Shown here one piece after another: positions 7,115 through 14,332 of a stretch of 15,426 nucleotides of DNA. Position 1 is the first letter of the stretch; each line of letters begins with the position of its first letter. Location: the NCBI GenBank assembly GCA_964630665.1, contig CAZVVN010000075.1, positions 1-15,426 of the forward strand. The letters run 5' to 3'. Source of the DNA: UBA9619 sp964630665. Its GTDB lineage: Bacteria; Pseudomonadota; Gammaproteobacteria; Arenicellales; UBA868. Under the pieces are notes generated by a model. That model worked only from the letters and a program-made list of their open reading frames with translations, was not told where the DNA came from and did not search any database. A program made the translations under genes and the position numbers.

Positions 7115-8284
7115 TCAAAGCAGTCCCCGCGCAGCCAGGTTCTCGATCAGCGCCCGGCTGCCGAATGTCCACGGCGGGATCTGGTCTGTCCGGTTGACCC
7201 AGTTCACCAGAGTTCCAAGCTCTGGTGCCGATATCTCTACCCGGTCTCCGACTTCGTGGGTAAAGCCGCTGCCCGGCCCGCGTCGATCCTGGGCCGGGGC
7301 GAACATCGTGCCCAGGAACAGCATAAACCCGTCGGGATACTGGTGGTTGCGGTTTACGGTCTGACCAACCAGATCGGATGGGGATCGGCTGATCTGGTTC
7401 ATTGGACTGACACCCGAGATTTCAAAATTATCCTCACCGACGACACGGAGTGACACTTCCAGTTGCTCCACGTTGTCCAAAGTAAAGTCGTCGTCGAGCA
7501 GGCGGATAAAAGGCCCGATGGCACATGAGGCATTGTTGTCCTTGGCCTTACTCAGCAGCAGCGCCGAGCGACCTTCGACGTCACGCAGGTTCACGTCGTT
7601 GCCCAGCGTGGCTCCGACAATGTCTCCCCGCGAAGACACCGCAAGCACTATTTCCGGCTCGGGGTTGTTCCAGTCCGAGATCGGGTGGATACCGACCTCA
7701 TGCCCCGCACCGACCGATGCCATGGGCGGCGCCTTGGTGAATATCTCGGCATCGGCCCCTATGCCGACTTCCAGGTATTGTGACCACAGTTCCATATCCT
7801 GCAGCAGTGCTTTGACTTCGGCAGCTTTCTTTGAGCCTGGGCGCAGGCCGGTCAGACTGTCACCAACCACTGGCGCCAGTCGCTCACGAATCGCCTGTGC
7901 CTTTTGCGGCTCGCCTTTGACTTGTTCCTCGATCACCCGCTCCAGCATGCTCTGGGCGAAGGTCACACCAGCGGCCTTGATGGGTTGCAGGTCGCACGGC
8001 GCCAGCAGGTTGCCGGCCGGTCCGCTGTTACCACCATCGGAAAGGAACGCATCGAGGGATGCGATCACCGGAAAAGCGTCCACCTCCTGGAGGGCATGGA
8101 TCAGTCCGACGTGATCCAGCAATCCCGACAGAGTCGGCGCCAGGTTGTTCAGGTTTCGGACCTCGTCGCCGTTGATCAGAGCGGTGCACGGGCCTTCTTC
8201 CCGTCGCGACCAGACCCGCCCCACCAACCGGCCTGGCGCCGTGCCAGTGGGCAGGATGTCTGCTGGCGTCAGGCGGCGCGACAC
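7115..8284 (-). CDS. FAH-family 2-keto-3-deoxy sugar acid dehydratase (XylX-like)
   Basis: 389 residues from GTG at 8284. The fold family is fumarylacetoacetate hydrolase, with metal ligands E209 and E211 ('NNPEPEIVL') and D230 ('GNDVNLRDVEGR'). The whole C-terminal two thirds ('AAGVTFAQSMLERVIEE', 'LWSQYLEVGIGADAEIFTK', 'SKAKDNNASCAIGPF', 'HQYPDGFMLFLGTMFAP') strongly resembles, from memory, Caulobacter XylX, the 2-keto-3-deoxy-D-xylonate dehydratase of the Weimberg pentose pathway; length also agrees. It should remove water from a 2-keto-3-deoxy sugar acid to give a 2-oxo semialdehyde. The frame runs open into the preceding gene, but the dehydrogenase stop lies only 13 nt before this GTG, so the two are almost certainly co-transcribed. 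Which sugar acid is used is unknown. Confidence 0.85.
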   Translation of the reverse strand: MSRRLTPADILPTGTAPGRLVGRVWSRREEGPCTALINGDEVRNLNNLAPTLSGLLDHVGLIHALQEVDAFPVIASLDAFLSDGGNSGPAGNLLAPCDLQPIKAAGVTFAQSMLERVIEEQVKGEPQKAQAIRERLAPVVGDSLTGLRPGSKKAAEVKALLQDMELWSQYLEVGIGADAEIFTKAPPMASVGAGHEVGIHPISDWNNPEPEIVLAVSSRGDIVGATLGNDVNLRDVEGRSALLLSKAKDNNASCAIGPFIRLLDDDFTLDNVEQLEVSLRVVGEDNFEISGVSPMNQISRSPSDLVGQTVNRNHQYPDGFMLFLGTMFAPAQDRRGPGSGFTHEVGDRVEISAPELGTLVNWVNRTDQIPPWTFGSRALIENLAARGLL

Positions 8285-8297
8285 GGGGCTTGATTCT

Positions 8298-9347
8298 TCA
8301 TGATGAAAAACCCGGCTCCAGCATGACTTTGAGGTCGGCACCTGGAGAGCGCAGCGCCTCGAACTTGTGCGGGAAATCATCCAGGCCAACAACACTTGTG
8401 ACCAGAGTGTCAGCTGGAATCCGCTCGCTACCGAGCATATCGATTACAAACTGAAAATCTGACTTTGAATAGACAAACGCGAAGGTGATTCGAAGTTCCT
8501 TGACGATGGCTTTGGCGGGGAAAAATGTATCCTTGGCCATGCACAGCCCGACGATGACCAGGTGGGCGTCGGTCGGCGCCTGATCGATAGTGAGCTGCAG
8601 GCTGCCTGGTAGACCGACGCAGTCGAAGACGACAGCCGGAGGTCGACCTGCAATTTTTCTGAAGCGGGCTTGCACGTCTTCATTTGCCGCATCGATCACG
8701 GCGGTGGCACCGAATTCGACAGATCGGCCCGCACGCTCTTCGACCAGATCACTCACGATCACGTCGTGGGCGCCGAAGAATCGACACCACAGGGCAACCG
8801 ATAGGCCCACCGGTCCGGCGCCGATCACCAGAACCGGGTCGCCGACCTGCAGTCCGGCCCGCTTGACCGCGTTGAGTCCAACCGCCAGGGGTTCAACCAG
8901 GGCGCCGGCATGAAAACTCACGCTGTCCGGCAGGCGCAGGGTTTCGGCAATTCCGACGCGGGTGTATTCCGCATAGGCACCGGTAAGGTCGGCGCTAGCT
9001 CGTGTAGTGACAACGGTACAACGATAGGAACGGCCAGCGCGGCACGCATCACAATCGCCACAGCCGATGAACGGCTGCGCGACAACCCGCTGCCCGCTGC
9101 GAAAGCGACCTCGGGTGTTCTTGCCAAGTTCGACGATCTCGCCTGAGAATTCATGGCCCATGACCGATCCGGGTGCCAGGTGACGCCAACCTGCTGAAGG
9201 ATCAATCCCTTGAGACCAGTGCAGGTCCGTGCCACAGATCCCACAGGCCTTCACCTTGAGGATCAGGTCATCTGGCCCGGGTTCGGGATCGGCGACCTCT
9301 TCGATGCTGAGAGGGATGCCGGGTTTGCTGAAAACAGCCGCTTTCAT
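8298..9347 (-). CDS. Zinc-dependent alcohol/polyol dehydrogenase (MDR family)
   Basis: 349 residues, full length. Catalytic zinc residues are C38 ('CGICGTD'), H65-E66 ('GHEFSGE') and E152 ('LVEPLAV'); structural zinc cysteines are C96, C99, C102 and C110. The Rossmann motif GAGPVG (176-181), with D200 ending the second strand, favours NAD over NADP. The subgroup is that of sorbitol, threonine and other sugar or polyol dehydrogenases. It begins 6 nt after the GTPase stop and ends 13 nt before the XylX-like gene. With the latter it plausibly oxidises a sugar or polyol feeding a keto-deoxy acid pathway; that is inferred from neighbours. The ATG has no clear SD and may rely on coupling. Confidence 0.9.
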   Translation of the reverse strand: MKAAVFSKPGIPLSIEEVADPEPGPDDLILKVKACGICGTDLHWSQGIDPSAGWRHLAPGSVMGHEFSGEIVELGKNTRGRFRSGQRVVAQPFIGCGDCDACRAGRSYRCTVVTTRASADLTGAYAEYTRVGIAETLRLPDSVSFHAGALVEPLAVGLNAVKRAGLQVGDPVLVIGAGPVGLSVALWCRFFGAHDVIVSDLVEERAGRSVEFGATAVIDAANEDVQARFRKIAGRPPAVVFDCVGLPGSLQLTIDQAPTDAHLVIVGLCMAKDTFFPAKAIVKELRITFAFVYSKSDFQFVIDMLGSERIPADTLVTSVVGLDDFPHKFEALRSPGADLKVMLEPGFSS

Positions 9348-9353
9348 AGTCAG

Positions 9354-10433
9354 TCAAGAATCGCTGTGAAGCTCAATGATATCGCCATCGGTGAGTTGGT
9401 GCTCGGCACTCACCTGTTGCCCTGCAAACTGGCCGCCGCCCCAGAGCCTGGCAAACCTGAGCGACTGGGCAATATCCTTGTGTACCAGTTGGGCAACGTC
9501 GAGTACGCTGGCGCCCTGGCGTACGGTAAAGGGTCGGTCCAGATCAGCTGATTTTCCGGGTGACCGGGTATACACACGAACAATCTGGAGTGCACTTGAA
9601 AGGAAGGGACCCAGCCGCTCCAGCCCTTCGCCTGTCACCGATGACACTGCCATAGCCGGGAAACAGGTCCCCAGCAGTTCCTGCAACACCTGTGCCTCTT
9701 CCAATATGCTGCCACCGCGGTCTGCTCGGGTTGCCAGCATCAGTGTGGGCAGTTCTTTGTGAAAAGGATCGCCGAACTCATCGTCATCCGGGCGGACGAA
9801 TTCATCCTCGTCGCCGGGTGCTGGCGGGCATTGTGCAGCCGTGGCCTCGGGAATCGGCCCCGGCCAGCCCGGGAGCAGGGTGACCCTCTTTTCAGCCAGC
9901 CGGTCGAGGATCACCTGGATCTCGTCGATGCAGTTGGGTTGAGCGGGGTCGACCACGAGCAGGGCCGCATCTGCCGGTTGCAGCGCGTTGACATACCAGT
10001 TTTCCATGAATTCCGCGGATACGGGAGGCAGGTCGATCAACTGGAACTGAATGTCCTCATGGATCATCATTCCCGGCTGCGGCAGATGGGTGGTAAAAGG
10101 ATACACGCCCGTGGCAGCACCCGAGCCCGTCAGCCGGTCGTGAAGACTGGATTTGCCTGAATTGGCTGGGCCGATCAGGCTGATCTGGGCCGCACCCTCG
10201 GCGCGAATCACGTGGGTGGGGCCTGTGCGGTGGGCGCCTTTTTTGGGTCCGGTGAGCTCCTCCTTGAGCTGCTTGATGCGGGTCTTGATGTCGGCCTGAA
10301 GGTGTTCCGTCCCTTTGTGTTTCGGAATAGCGCTCAGCATTTTCTGCAGACAGTCGAGGCGCTCGCGCGGCTCTCGAGCCTGACGATACTCCCCTTCGGC
10401 CTGCTTATATTCCGGGCTGACGTTGGTCGGCAT
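9354..10433 (-). CDS. DRG/OBG-like GTPase with C-terminal TGS domain
   Basis: 359 residues. The N-terminal 65 residues are charged and helical, as in DRG proteins. The G domain has a P-loop 'GPANSGKSS' (88-96), switch I 'YPFTT' (111-115), a G3 of 'DLPP' (134-137), where the usual invariant Gly is Pro, a G4 'TRAD' (235-238) in place of NKxD, and 'SSVTGEG' (264-270). Residues 205-223 form a very acidic insert. A TGS domain closes the protein (about 300-357, 'RPFTVRQGASVLDVAQLVHKDI'). DRG and OBG relatives bind ribosomes and act in translation or stress control. This one leads an apparent operon with two carbon-catabolism genes, which is unexpected. ATG at 10433 with GGGAG 7 nt upstream supports the start. 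Confidence 0.85.
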   Translation of the reverse strand: MPTNVSPEYKQAEGEYRQAREPRERLDCLQKMLSAIPKHKGTEHLQADIKTRIKQLKEELTGPKKGAHRTGPTHVIRAEGAAQISLIGPANSGKSSLHDRLTGSGAATGVYPFTTHLPQPGMMIHEDIQFQLIDLPPVSAEFMENWYVNALQPADAALLVVDPAQPNCIDEIQVILDRLAEKRVTLLPGWPGPIPEATAAQCPPAPGDEDEFVRPDDDEFGDPFHKELPTLMLATRADRGGSILEEAQVLQELLGTCFPAMAVSSVTGEGLERLGPFLSSALQIVRVYTRSPGKSADLDRPFTVRQGASVLDVAQLVHKDIAQSLRFARLWGGGQFAGQQVSAEHQLTDGDIIELHSDS

Positions 10434-10624
10434 CCTGATCTCCCGTATCGCAGCGACAGCTTATCTCTCATAAGATGACCAAAACAAGACCAATCACCCT
10501 CATTGGCCAGCCAAAGCCCGTTTCACATTGCTGAGGCGGTCGGCGTTCGCAGCCTTTTGAACCAGGCAAACTGTGTAGAATCGGTTCGCGAAATCTTTCT
10601 ATAGGCGAGTCTAGAGACCGGACT
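10434..10624. promoter_or_regulatory. Divergent intergenic region (GTPase / hutU)
   Basis: This 191-nt gap carries promoters for both directions. TAGAAT at 10576-10581 is a good -10 candidate for hutU, with only a poor -35 (CTTTTG, 16 nt upstream). CTTAT-CTCTC-ATAAG at 10460-10474 is an inverted repeat close to the GTPase start and could be an operator. No recognisable HutC site was seen. All assignments are by eye. Confidence 0.3.
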
Positions 10625-12322
10625 ATGAGCGCCGTGATATTGAACCGATACGCGCCAGAACGGCACATCAAGGCACCAACAGGAAACGAGCTTCAGTGCA
10701 AGCACTGGGGTGCCGAGGCCCCGATGCGAATGCTGATGAACAACCTCGACCCTGAGGTTGCCGAGAACCCGGCCGAGTTAATTGTCTACGGCGGGGTCGG
10801 ACGGGCGGCCCGTGACTGGGATAGTTTTGATCAGATTATCAGCTCGCTGAAAGACCTGGAAGCGGACGAGACACTGCTCGTCCAATCGGGTAAGCCCGTC
10901 GGTGTTTTCCGGACTCATGAGGAAGCACCGCGGGTGTTGATTGCCAACTCGAACCTGGTCCCTCATTGGGCTACGCTTGAACATTTCTCGGAACTGGATC
11001 AGCGAGGGCTCATGATGTATGGGCAGATGACGGCGGGGTCCTGGATCTATATCGGCTCTCAGGGCATTGTTCAGGGCACCTATGAGACATTTGTCGAACT
11101 TGCGCGACAGCACTTTGATGGGTCGTTCGAGGGGCGCTGGATACTGACCGCAGGTCTGGGTGGTATGGGTGGGGCCCAGCCGTTGGCAGCGACAATGAGC
11201 GGTGCGTCGCTGATCGCGGTTGAATGCAACATGCAGTCCATCGAATCACGCCTGCGGACCCGTTACCTGGACGCGTGGGCCGATAATCTAGATGACGCCA
11301 TCAAATTGGTAGAGGACGCCCATGCCGGCGGACGGGCAATATCGGTGGGTTTGCTGGGAAACGCAGCCGACGTATTCCCCGATATTGCAGCGCGTTCCAG
11401 TCAGGATCCCAGATACCTGCCCGATGCGGTGACCGACCAGACCTCCGCCCATGACCCTCAGGCTGGTTATCTGCCTAAGGGCTGGTCTGTGGATGAGTGG
11501 ATCGAACGCCGTCGGTCAGACCCGAGTGGCGTCGTCGCGGCGGCTAAAGCTTCGATGGCGATTCAAGTACGGGCCATGCTCGATTTTTGGGAGCGGGGAA
11601 TTCCGGTAGTGGACTACGGCAACAACATTCGTCAGATGGCTCAAGAAGTCGGGGTCGAGAATGCATTCGACTATCCTGGATTTGTACCCGCCTACGTTCG
11701 GCCACTGTTCTGCCGGGGGATCGGCCCATTCCGCTGGGTCGCATTGTCCGGTGAGCCCGAAGACATCTACAAAACCGATGAAAAGGTCAAGGAACTTATC
11801 CCGGATAACCCGCACCTGCATCGTTGGCTGGACATGGCCAGAAAACGGATCACCTTTCAGGGTCTGCCAAGTCGGATATGCTGGGTCGGACTGGGTGAGC
11901 GGGACCGGATCGGTCGAGCTTTCAATCAAATGGTCGCAAGCGGTGAGTTGAGTGGACCGATCGTAATAGGCCGTGATCATCTCGACAGCGGATCGGTCGC
12001 AAGTCCGAACCGCGAGACCGAGAACATGAAAGATGGCTCGGATGCGGTATCAGACTGGCCGATCCTCAACGCCCTTTTGAACACGGCGTCGGGTGCGACC
12101 TGGGTCTCGTTCCATCATGGTGGTGGCGTGGGTATCGGGTTTTCCCAGCATGCCGGATTGGTTGTCATGGCAGACGGCTCGGAATCTGCTGATCAAAAGC
12201 TTGCTCGGGTACTGTGGAACGATCCTGCCAGCGGAGTGATGCGACATGCGGATGCCGGTTACGAGGAGGCGATTACCTGTGCTCAGGAAAAAAGACTCAA
12301 GCTGCCGGGAATCCTGGTTTAA
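10625..12322 (+). CDS. hutU: Urocanate hydratase (urocanase)
   Basis: 565 residues, the usual urocanase length. It converts urocanate to imidazolonepropionate, the second step of histidine degradation, using tightly bound NAD+ as an electrophile. The NAD-binding 'GLGGMGGAQPLA' (177-188), 'RICWVGLGER' (417-426, whose C419 should match the essential Cys410 of the Pseudomonas enzyme), 'GRDHLDSGSVASPNRET' (449-465) and 'FHHGGGVGIGFSQH' (496-509) are all intact. Starts at ATG 10625; no strong SD. No hutH, hutI, hutG or hutC lies nearby, and the neighbours are a divergent GTPase and a convergent PHP gene, so it appears to be a stand-alone gene here. Confidence 0.97.
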   Translation: MSAVILNRYAPERHIKAPTGNELQCKHWGAEAPMRMLMNNLDPEVAENPAELIVYGGVGRAARDWDSFDQIISSLKDLEADETLLVQSGKPVGVFRTHEEAPRVLIANSNLVPHWATLEHFSELDQRGLMMYGQMTAGSWIYIGSQGIVQGTYETFVELARQHFDGSFEGRWILTAGLGGMGGAQPLAATMSGASLIAVECNMQSIESRLRTRYLDAWADNLDDAIKLVEDAHAGGRAISVGLLGNAADVFPDIAARSSQDPRYLPDAVTDQTSAHDPQAGYLPKGWSVDEWIERRRSDPSGVVAAAKASMAIQVRAMLDFWERGIPVVDYGNNIRQMAQEVGVENAFDYPGFVPAYVRPLFCRGIGPFRWVALSGEPEDIYKTDEKVKELIPDNPHLHRWLDMARKRITFQGLPSRICWVGLGERDRIGRAFNQMVASGELSGPIVIGRDHLDSGSVASPNRETENMKDGSDAVSDWPILNALLNTASGATWVSFHHGGGVGIGFSQHAGLVVMADGSESADQKLARVLWNDPASGVMRHADAGYEEAITCAQEKRLKLPGILV

Positions 12323-12334
12323 CCCTCCGAAGGG
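12323..12334 (+). other. Short hairpin just after hutU
   Basis: CCCT-CCGA-AGGG begins directly after the hutU TAA. It is only a 4-bp stem without a following T-run, so terminator function is doubtful. From here to 12455 I see nothing else that reads as a gene. Confidence 0.2.
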
Positions 12335-12455
12335 CAGTGGGCGTATCGCTGTTGACAGCGGTTGTGAGCAAGGAGGTTCAGGAGTTCACCGGTTTTGTGC
12401 CGCCGATGTATATTTTCTATGAACCGACATTCTTTCAAATTTTCCGATGATCTTT

Positions 12456-13352
12456 CTATACCCCCCAGACAGGATTGGACCAGGCTTTTCGATTTCGATC
12501 ATCGACGACCGTAATACAAAAATAGCTGTTCCTGAATCGTTCAAGAGGTAGGCAGACCTGCGTCAGTCCACTGCCTAGAGTTTTGGTTGCCCGTGAACCT
12601 CGTCCTCAAATAATTACCGCATTGGCGGGTGAGCATTCCACGATCACTTTGTCATGGTTGATCTGGATGTCGTGGATATGAGGACCCTGTGAAGAATAGA
12701 AGTAACCGGACTTCAGGCTGTTCAGTATGGCGTCAGGATCGAGCGTATCCGCTTTGACATGAACCCAGCCGCCGAAGGCGTCGTGAGTCATGTGATGTGC
12801 GTCATCAGTTGCAAAAGCAAAAAGACGACGACCTTCATTCAGAAGAACGTCACACAAGCCCCAGCCATCGCCCCGATCATTCTCAATCTCTGAGCCGTGA
12901 TTGTAGCACTCGATGGCATGGGCAAAAGGCAGAATACGGGCATCCTCCGGCTGCAGGCCATACCAGGCCGGATGTACGATTCCGATAAATGCACCGATCT
13001 CTGCTGCATGTTGTGGAAGTGAAATGATGTCCTCGTTTTCTCGGGGCCGCCTAAAATCAAGCGGAATACCGACTGCGAGCACGTGCCACAACTCATCGTT
13101 TAAGGTTTTACCTGCATGCAGTTCAACCGCGGTAAGGGTTGTAAAGTCTTTGGTCCGATACAGGTGCGTGTTGGTGACAGGGTAGTCATAGCGTTCCAGA
13201 AAATGATCGCTCATAGCCAGGGAGTGATACCCCTGCTGGCGATAGCGGCGGATCACTTCCTCCGCTGTAAAGTCACCGTCCGAAGAGGTTCAGTGGGTAT
13301 GGAGGTTACCCTTGAAGAATTGACCCGGTCGATCAAAAGGCAGGTTATTCAT
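12456..13352 (-). CDS. PHP-domain (CehA/McbA-like) metallohydrolase with two in-frame UGA codons
   Basis: Starting at ATG 13352 (SD AGGAAAG 6 nt upstream) the frame encodes 298 positions to a TAG at 12456-12458, interrupted only by TGA at codons 21 and 249. It begins 'MNNLPFDRPGQFFKGNLHTH', then UGA, then 'TSSDGDFTAEEV': the UGA sits inside the first PHP metal motif, where relatives have HTH[S/T/C]xxSDG. Further likely metal ligands are D25, H50 ('MSDHF'), E77 ('AVELHAG'), H90, H127 ('VHPAW'), D183 and H186. 'GYFYSSQGP' (216-224) is typical of the family. After the second UGA the frame continues 'GRGSR...SYFCITVVDD...AWSNPVW', the family's usual ending. A conventional reading gives only a 216-residue piece (GTG 13256 to 12606) without the HxH motif. 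It lies 29 nt after the PLP-enzyme gene. It is either a recoded (possibly selenocysteine) gene or a young pseudogene. Confidence 0.75.
12549..12577 (-). other. Hairpin after the second UGA (SECIS-like or weak terminator)
   Basis: TAGGCAG and CTGCCTA pair perfectly (7 bp) around a 15-nt loop. On the minus strand the loop begins 36 nt after the second UGA with TGG, near the outer limits of the bacterial SECIS rules; the loop is one base longer than the usual maximum. Read on the plus strand the stem is followed by GAGTTTT and could be a weak terminator for hutU, 227 nt after its stop. Because the stem lies within the protein-coding tail, part of it may be coincidental. Confidence 0.3.
12606..12608 (-). 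other. In-frame UGA, codon 249 of PHP gene (possible recoding site)
   Basis: TGA follows 'ECSPANAVII' and is followed in frame by 'GRGSR' and about 45 further residues that match the conserved C-terminus of these PHP proteins, ending at TAG 12456-12458. An ordinary annotation would end the gene here and leave the tail as intergenic DNA. Confidence 0.6.
13248..13265 (-). other. SECIS-like hairpin after the first UGA
   Basis: On the minus strand GCGGA and TCCGC pair around the 8-nt loop GGAAGTGA. The loop starts 30 nt after the UGA and begins with GG. Bacterial SECIS elements, as I recall the search rules, have the loop about 16-37 nt from the UGA, 3-14 nt long, with a G among its first two bases, so this fits. 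The stem is only 5 bp and an alternative pairing (AGCGG with CCGCT) exists; such hairpins also arise by chance in GC-rich DNA. Confidence 0.3.
13290..13292 (-). other. In-frame UGA, codon 21 of PHP gene (possible recoding site)
   Basis: TGA directly follows codons for His-Thr-His, the first metal-binding motif, and precedes Thr-Ser-Ser-Asp-Gly. Both sides match the PHP family start (GNLHTH-x-TSSDGD), so the frame is correct and no indel is needed. The codon could be read as selenocysteine or another residue, or be a nonsense mutation (one change from a Ser TCA or a Cys TGC/TGT codon). Confidence 0.6.
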
Positions 13353-13381
13353 CTGAGCTTTCCTATTTATTGAACCAGGGG

Positions 13382-14332
13382 TTAATGTGGTGTTTTATTC
13401 AAAGCGTATATCTGGCTGTCCAGATACTTTAAGCCACTGTCACAGGCCAATGTGACGACCTTGTTTCCGGGTTTCATCTCTTTTGCAAGTTCTATAGCAC
13501 CGACGACGTTCAAGCCTGTCGAGGTGCCACAGAATATGCCTTCCTGTTCCGCCAGTCGCCTGCACATGGCAAATCCAAGATCCTGGTCGATGGTGCGGAT
13601 ACCGCTTAAGACTGATCGATCCAGAAAAGGAGGTTCAAAGCCGACACCTACGCCTTCAACTTTATGCGGGCCGCCTTTCCCAGTTGTCAGAAAGGGTGAT
13701 TGTTCGGGTTCGAATGCAACAAGGTCTGTCTTTATGCCTGAATCAACCAGACCCTGCCACGTACCCATAATTGCACCCCCAGTCCCCACAGACGAACAGA
13801 GAATATCGATATTGCGGCCTAGCGCTTCGGCTATTTCTCTGCCCATGGGTTCGTAGCCCAGAATTACGTCAGGGGAGCCAAATTGATCGGCGTAATAGGT
13901 GTCTGGGTTTTGCGAGAGACTGAAGGCTCTGTCCTTCATCCGTTGTATGAGTGCCGGAGTGATACCCTCGCCATAGCTTTTTTCAACGATCACCTCAGCA
14001 CCAAAGGCCTCCATGGTCTGTTGCTTGCTTTTTGAGAATGCATCTGAGAAAACGGCAACAAACTTGAACCCCAGTGCGGCTGAGACGAATGCGAGAGATG
14101 AGCCCGTGCTGCCCCCGGTGTATTCCACGACGGTGTTGCCGGGCGATATATCCCCGCGGTTTCTCGCGTTCCTCAGGACGGACAATGCCACCCGGTCCTT
14201 GTAGGAACCGGTAGGATTTCCGGCCTCAAACTTGAGCCAGACCTCTGCAGCATCGTCGGGAACGATTTTTCGGAGTCGGATGATCGGGGTATTCCCGATC
14301 AGACCTAAAGCGCCGCTGTCTGATGAATTCAT
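13382..14332 (-). CDS. Cysteine synthase-family PLP enzyme (divergent)
   Basis: 316 residues, fold type II PLP enzyme. 'GNTPIIRL' (13-20) and 'NPTGSYKDR' with the PLP-binding K45 are conserved, as are the phosphate loop 'VGTGG' (182-186) and 'GTSTG' with S271 at the pyridine-nitrogen position. The substrate loop reads TGGSTG (72-77) instead of the TSGNTG of CysK/CysM, so the substrate may differ from O-acetylserine; cysteine desulfhydrase or another beta-replacement reaction is possible. The frame opens at 14371, but ATG 14332 is preceded by AGGA at 6 nt and places the start at the family's usual N-terminus. The PHP gene starts 29 nt after the stop, so the two form an operon. Confidence 0.85.
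   Translation of the reverse strand: MNSSDSGALGLIGNTPIIRLRKIVPDDAAEVWLKFEAGNPTGSYKDRVALSVLRNARNRGDISPGNTVVEYTGGSTGSSLAFVSAALGFKFVAVFSDAFSKSKQQTMEAFGAEVIVEKSYGEGITPALIQRMKDRAFSLSQNPDTYYADQFGSPDVILGYEPMGREIAEALGRNIDILCSSVGTGGAIMGTWQGLVDSGIKTDLVAFEPEQSPFLTTGKGGPHKVEGVGVGFEPPFLDRSVLSGIRTIDQDLGFAMCRRLAEQEGIFCGTSTGLNVVGAIELAKEMKPGNKVVTLACDSGLKYLDSQIYALNKTPH

Noticed and set aside
7473..8114. 213-residue plus-strand open frame
   Set aside because: Ser/Arg/Pro-rich shadow of the XylX-like gene without motifs.
12549..12577. Intrinsic terminator of hutU
   Set aside because: It is 227 nt from the hutU stop, has a 15-nt loop and only four Ts after GAG, and lies inside what appears to be the coding tail of the PHP gene. 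It is kept only as an alternative.
12606..13256. 216-residue GTG-started PHP protein as the complete gene
   Set aside because: It would lack the HxH metal motif and the conserved C-terminal tail, and GTG 13256 lies mid-domain. The ATG at 13352 with a good SD, in the same frame, gives the proper family N-terminus apart from the UGA.
12456..13352. Genome-wide reassignment of UGA to Trp or Gly
   Set aside because: The Rieske, DddP-like, dehydrogenase, GTPase and DMGDH genes end naturally at TGA, and the sequence after the M24 stop does not look like protein. UGA is therefore a normal stop here.
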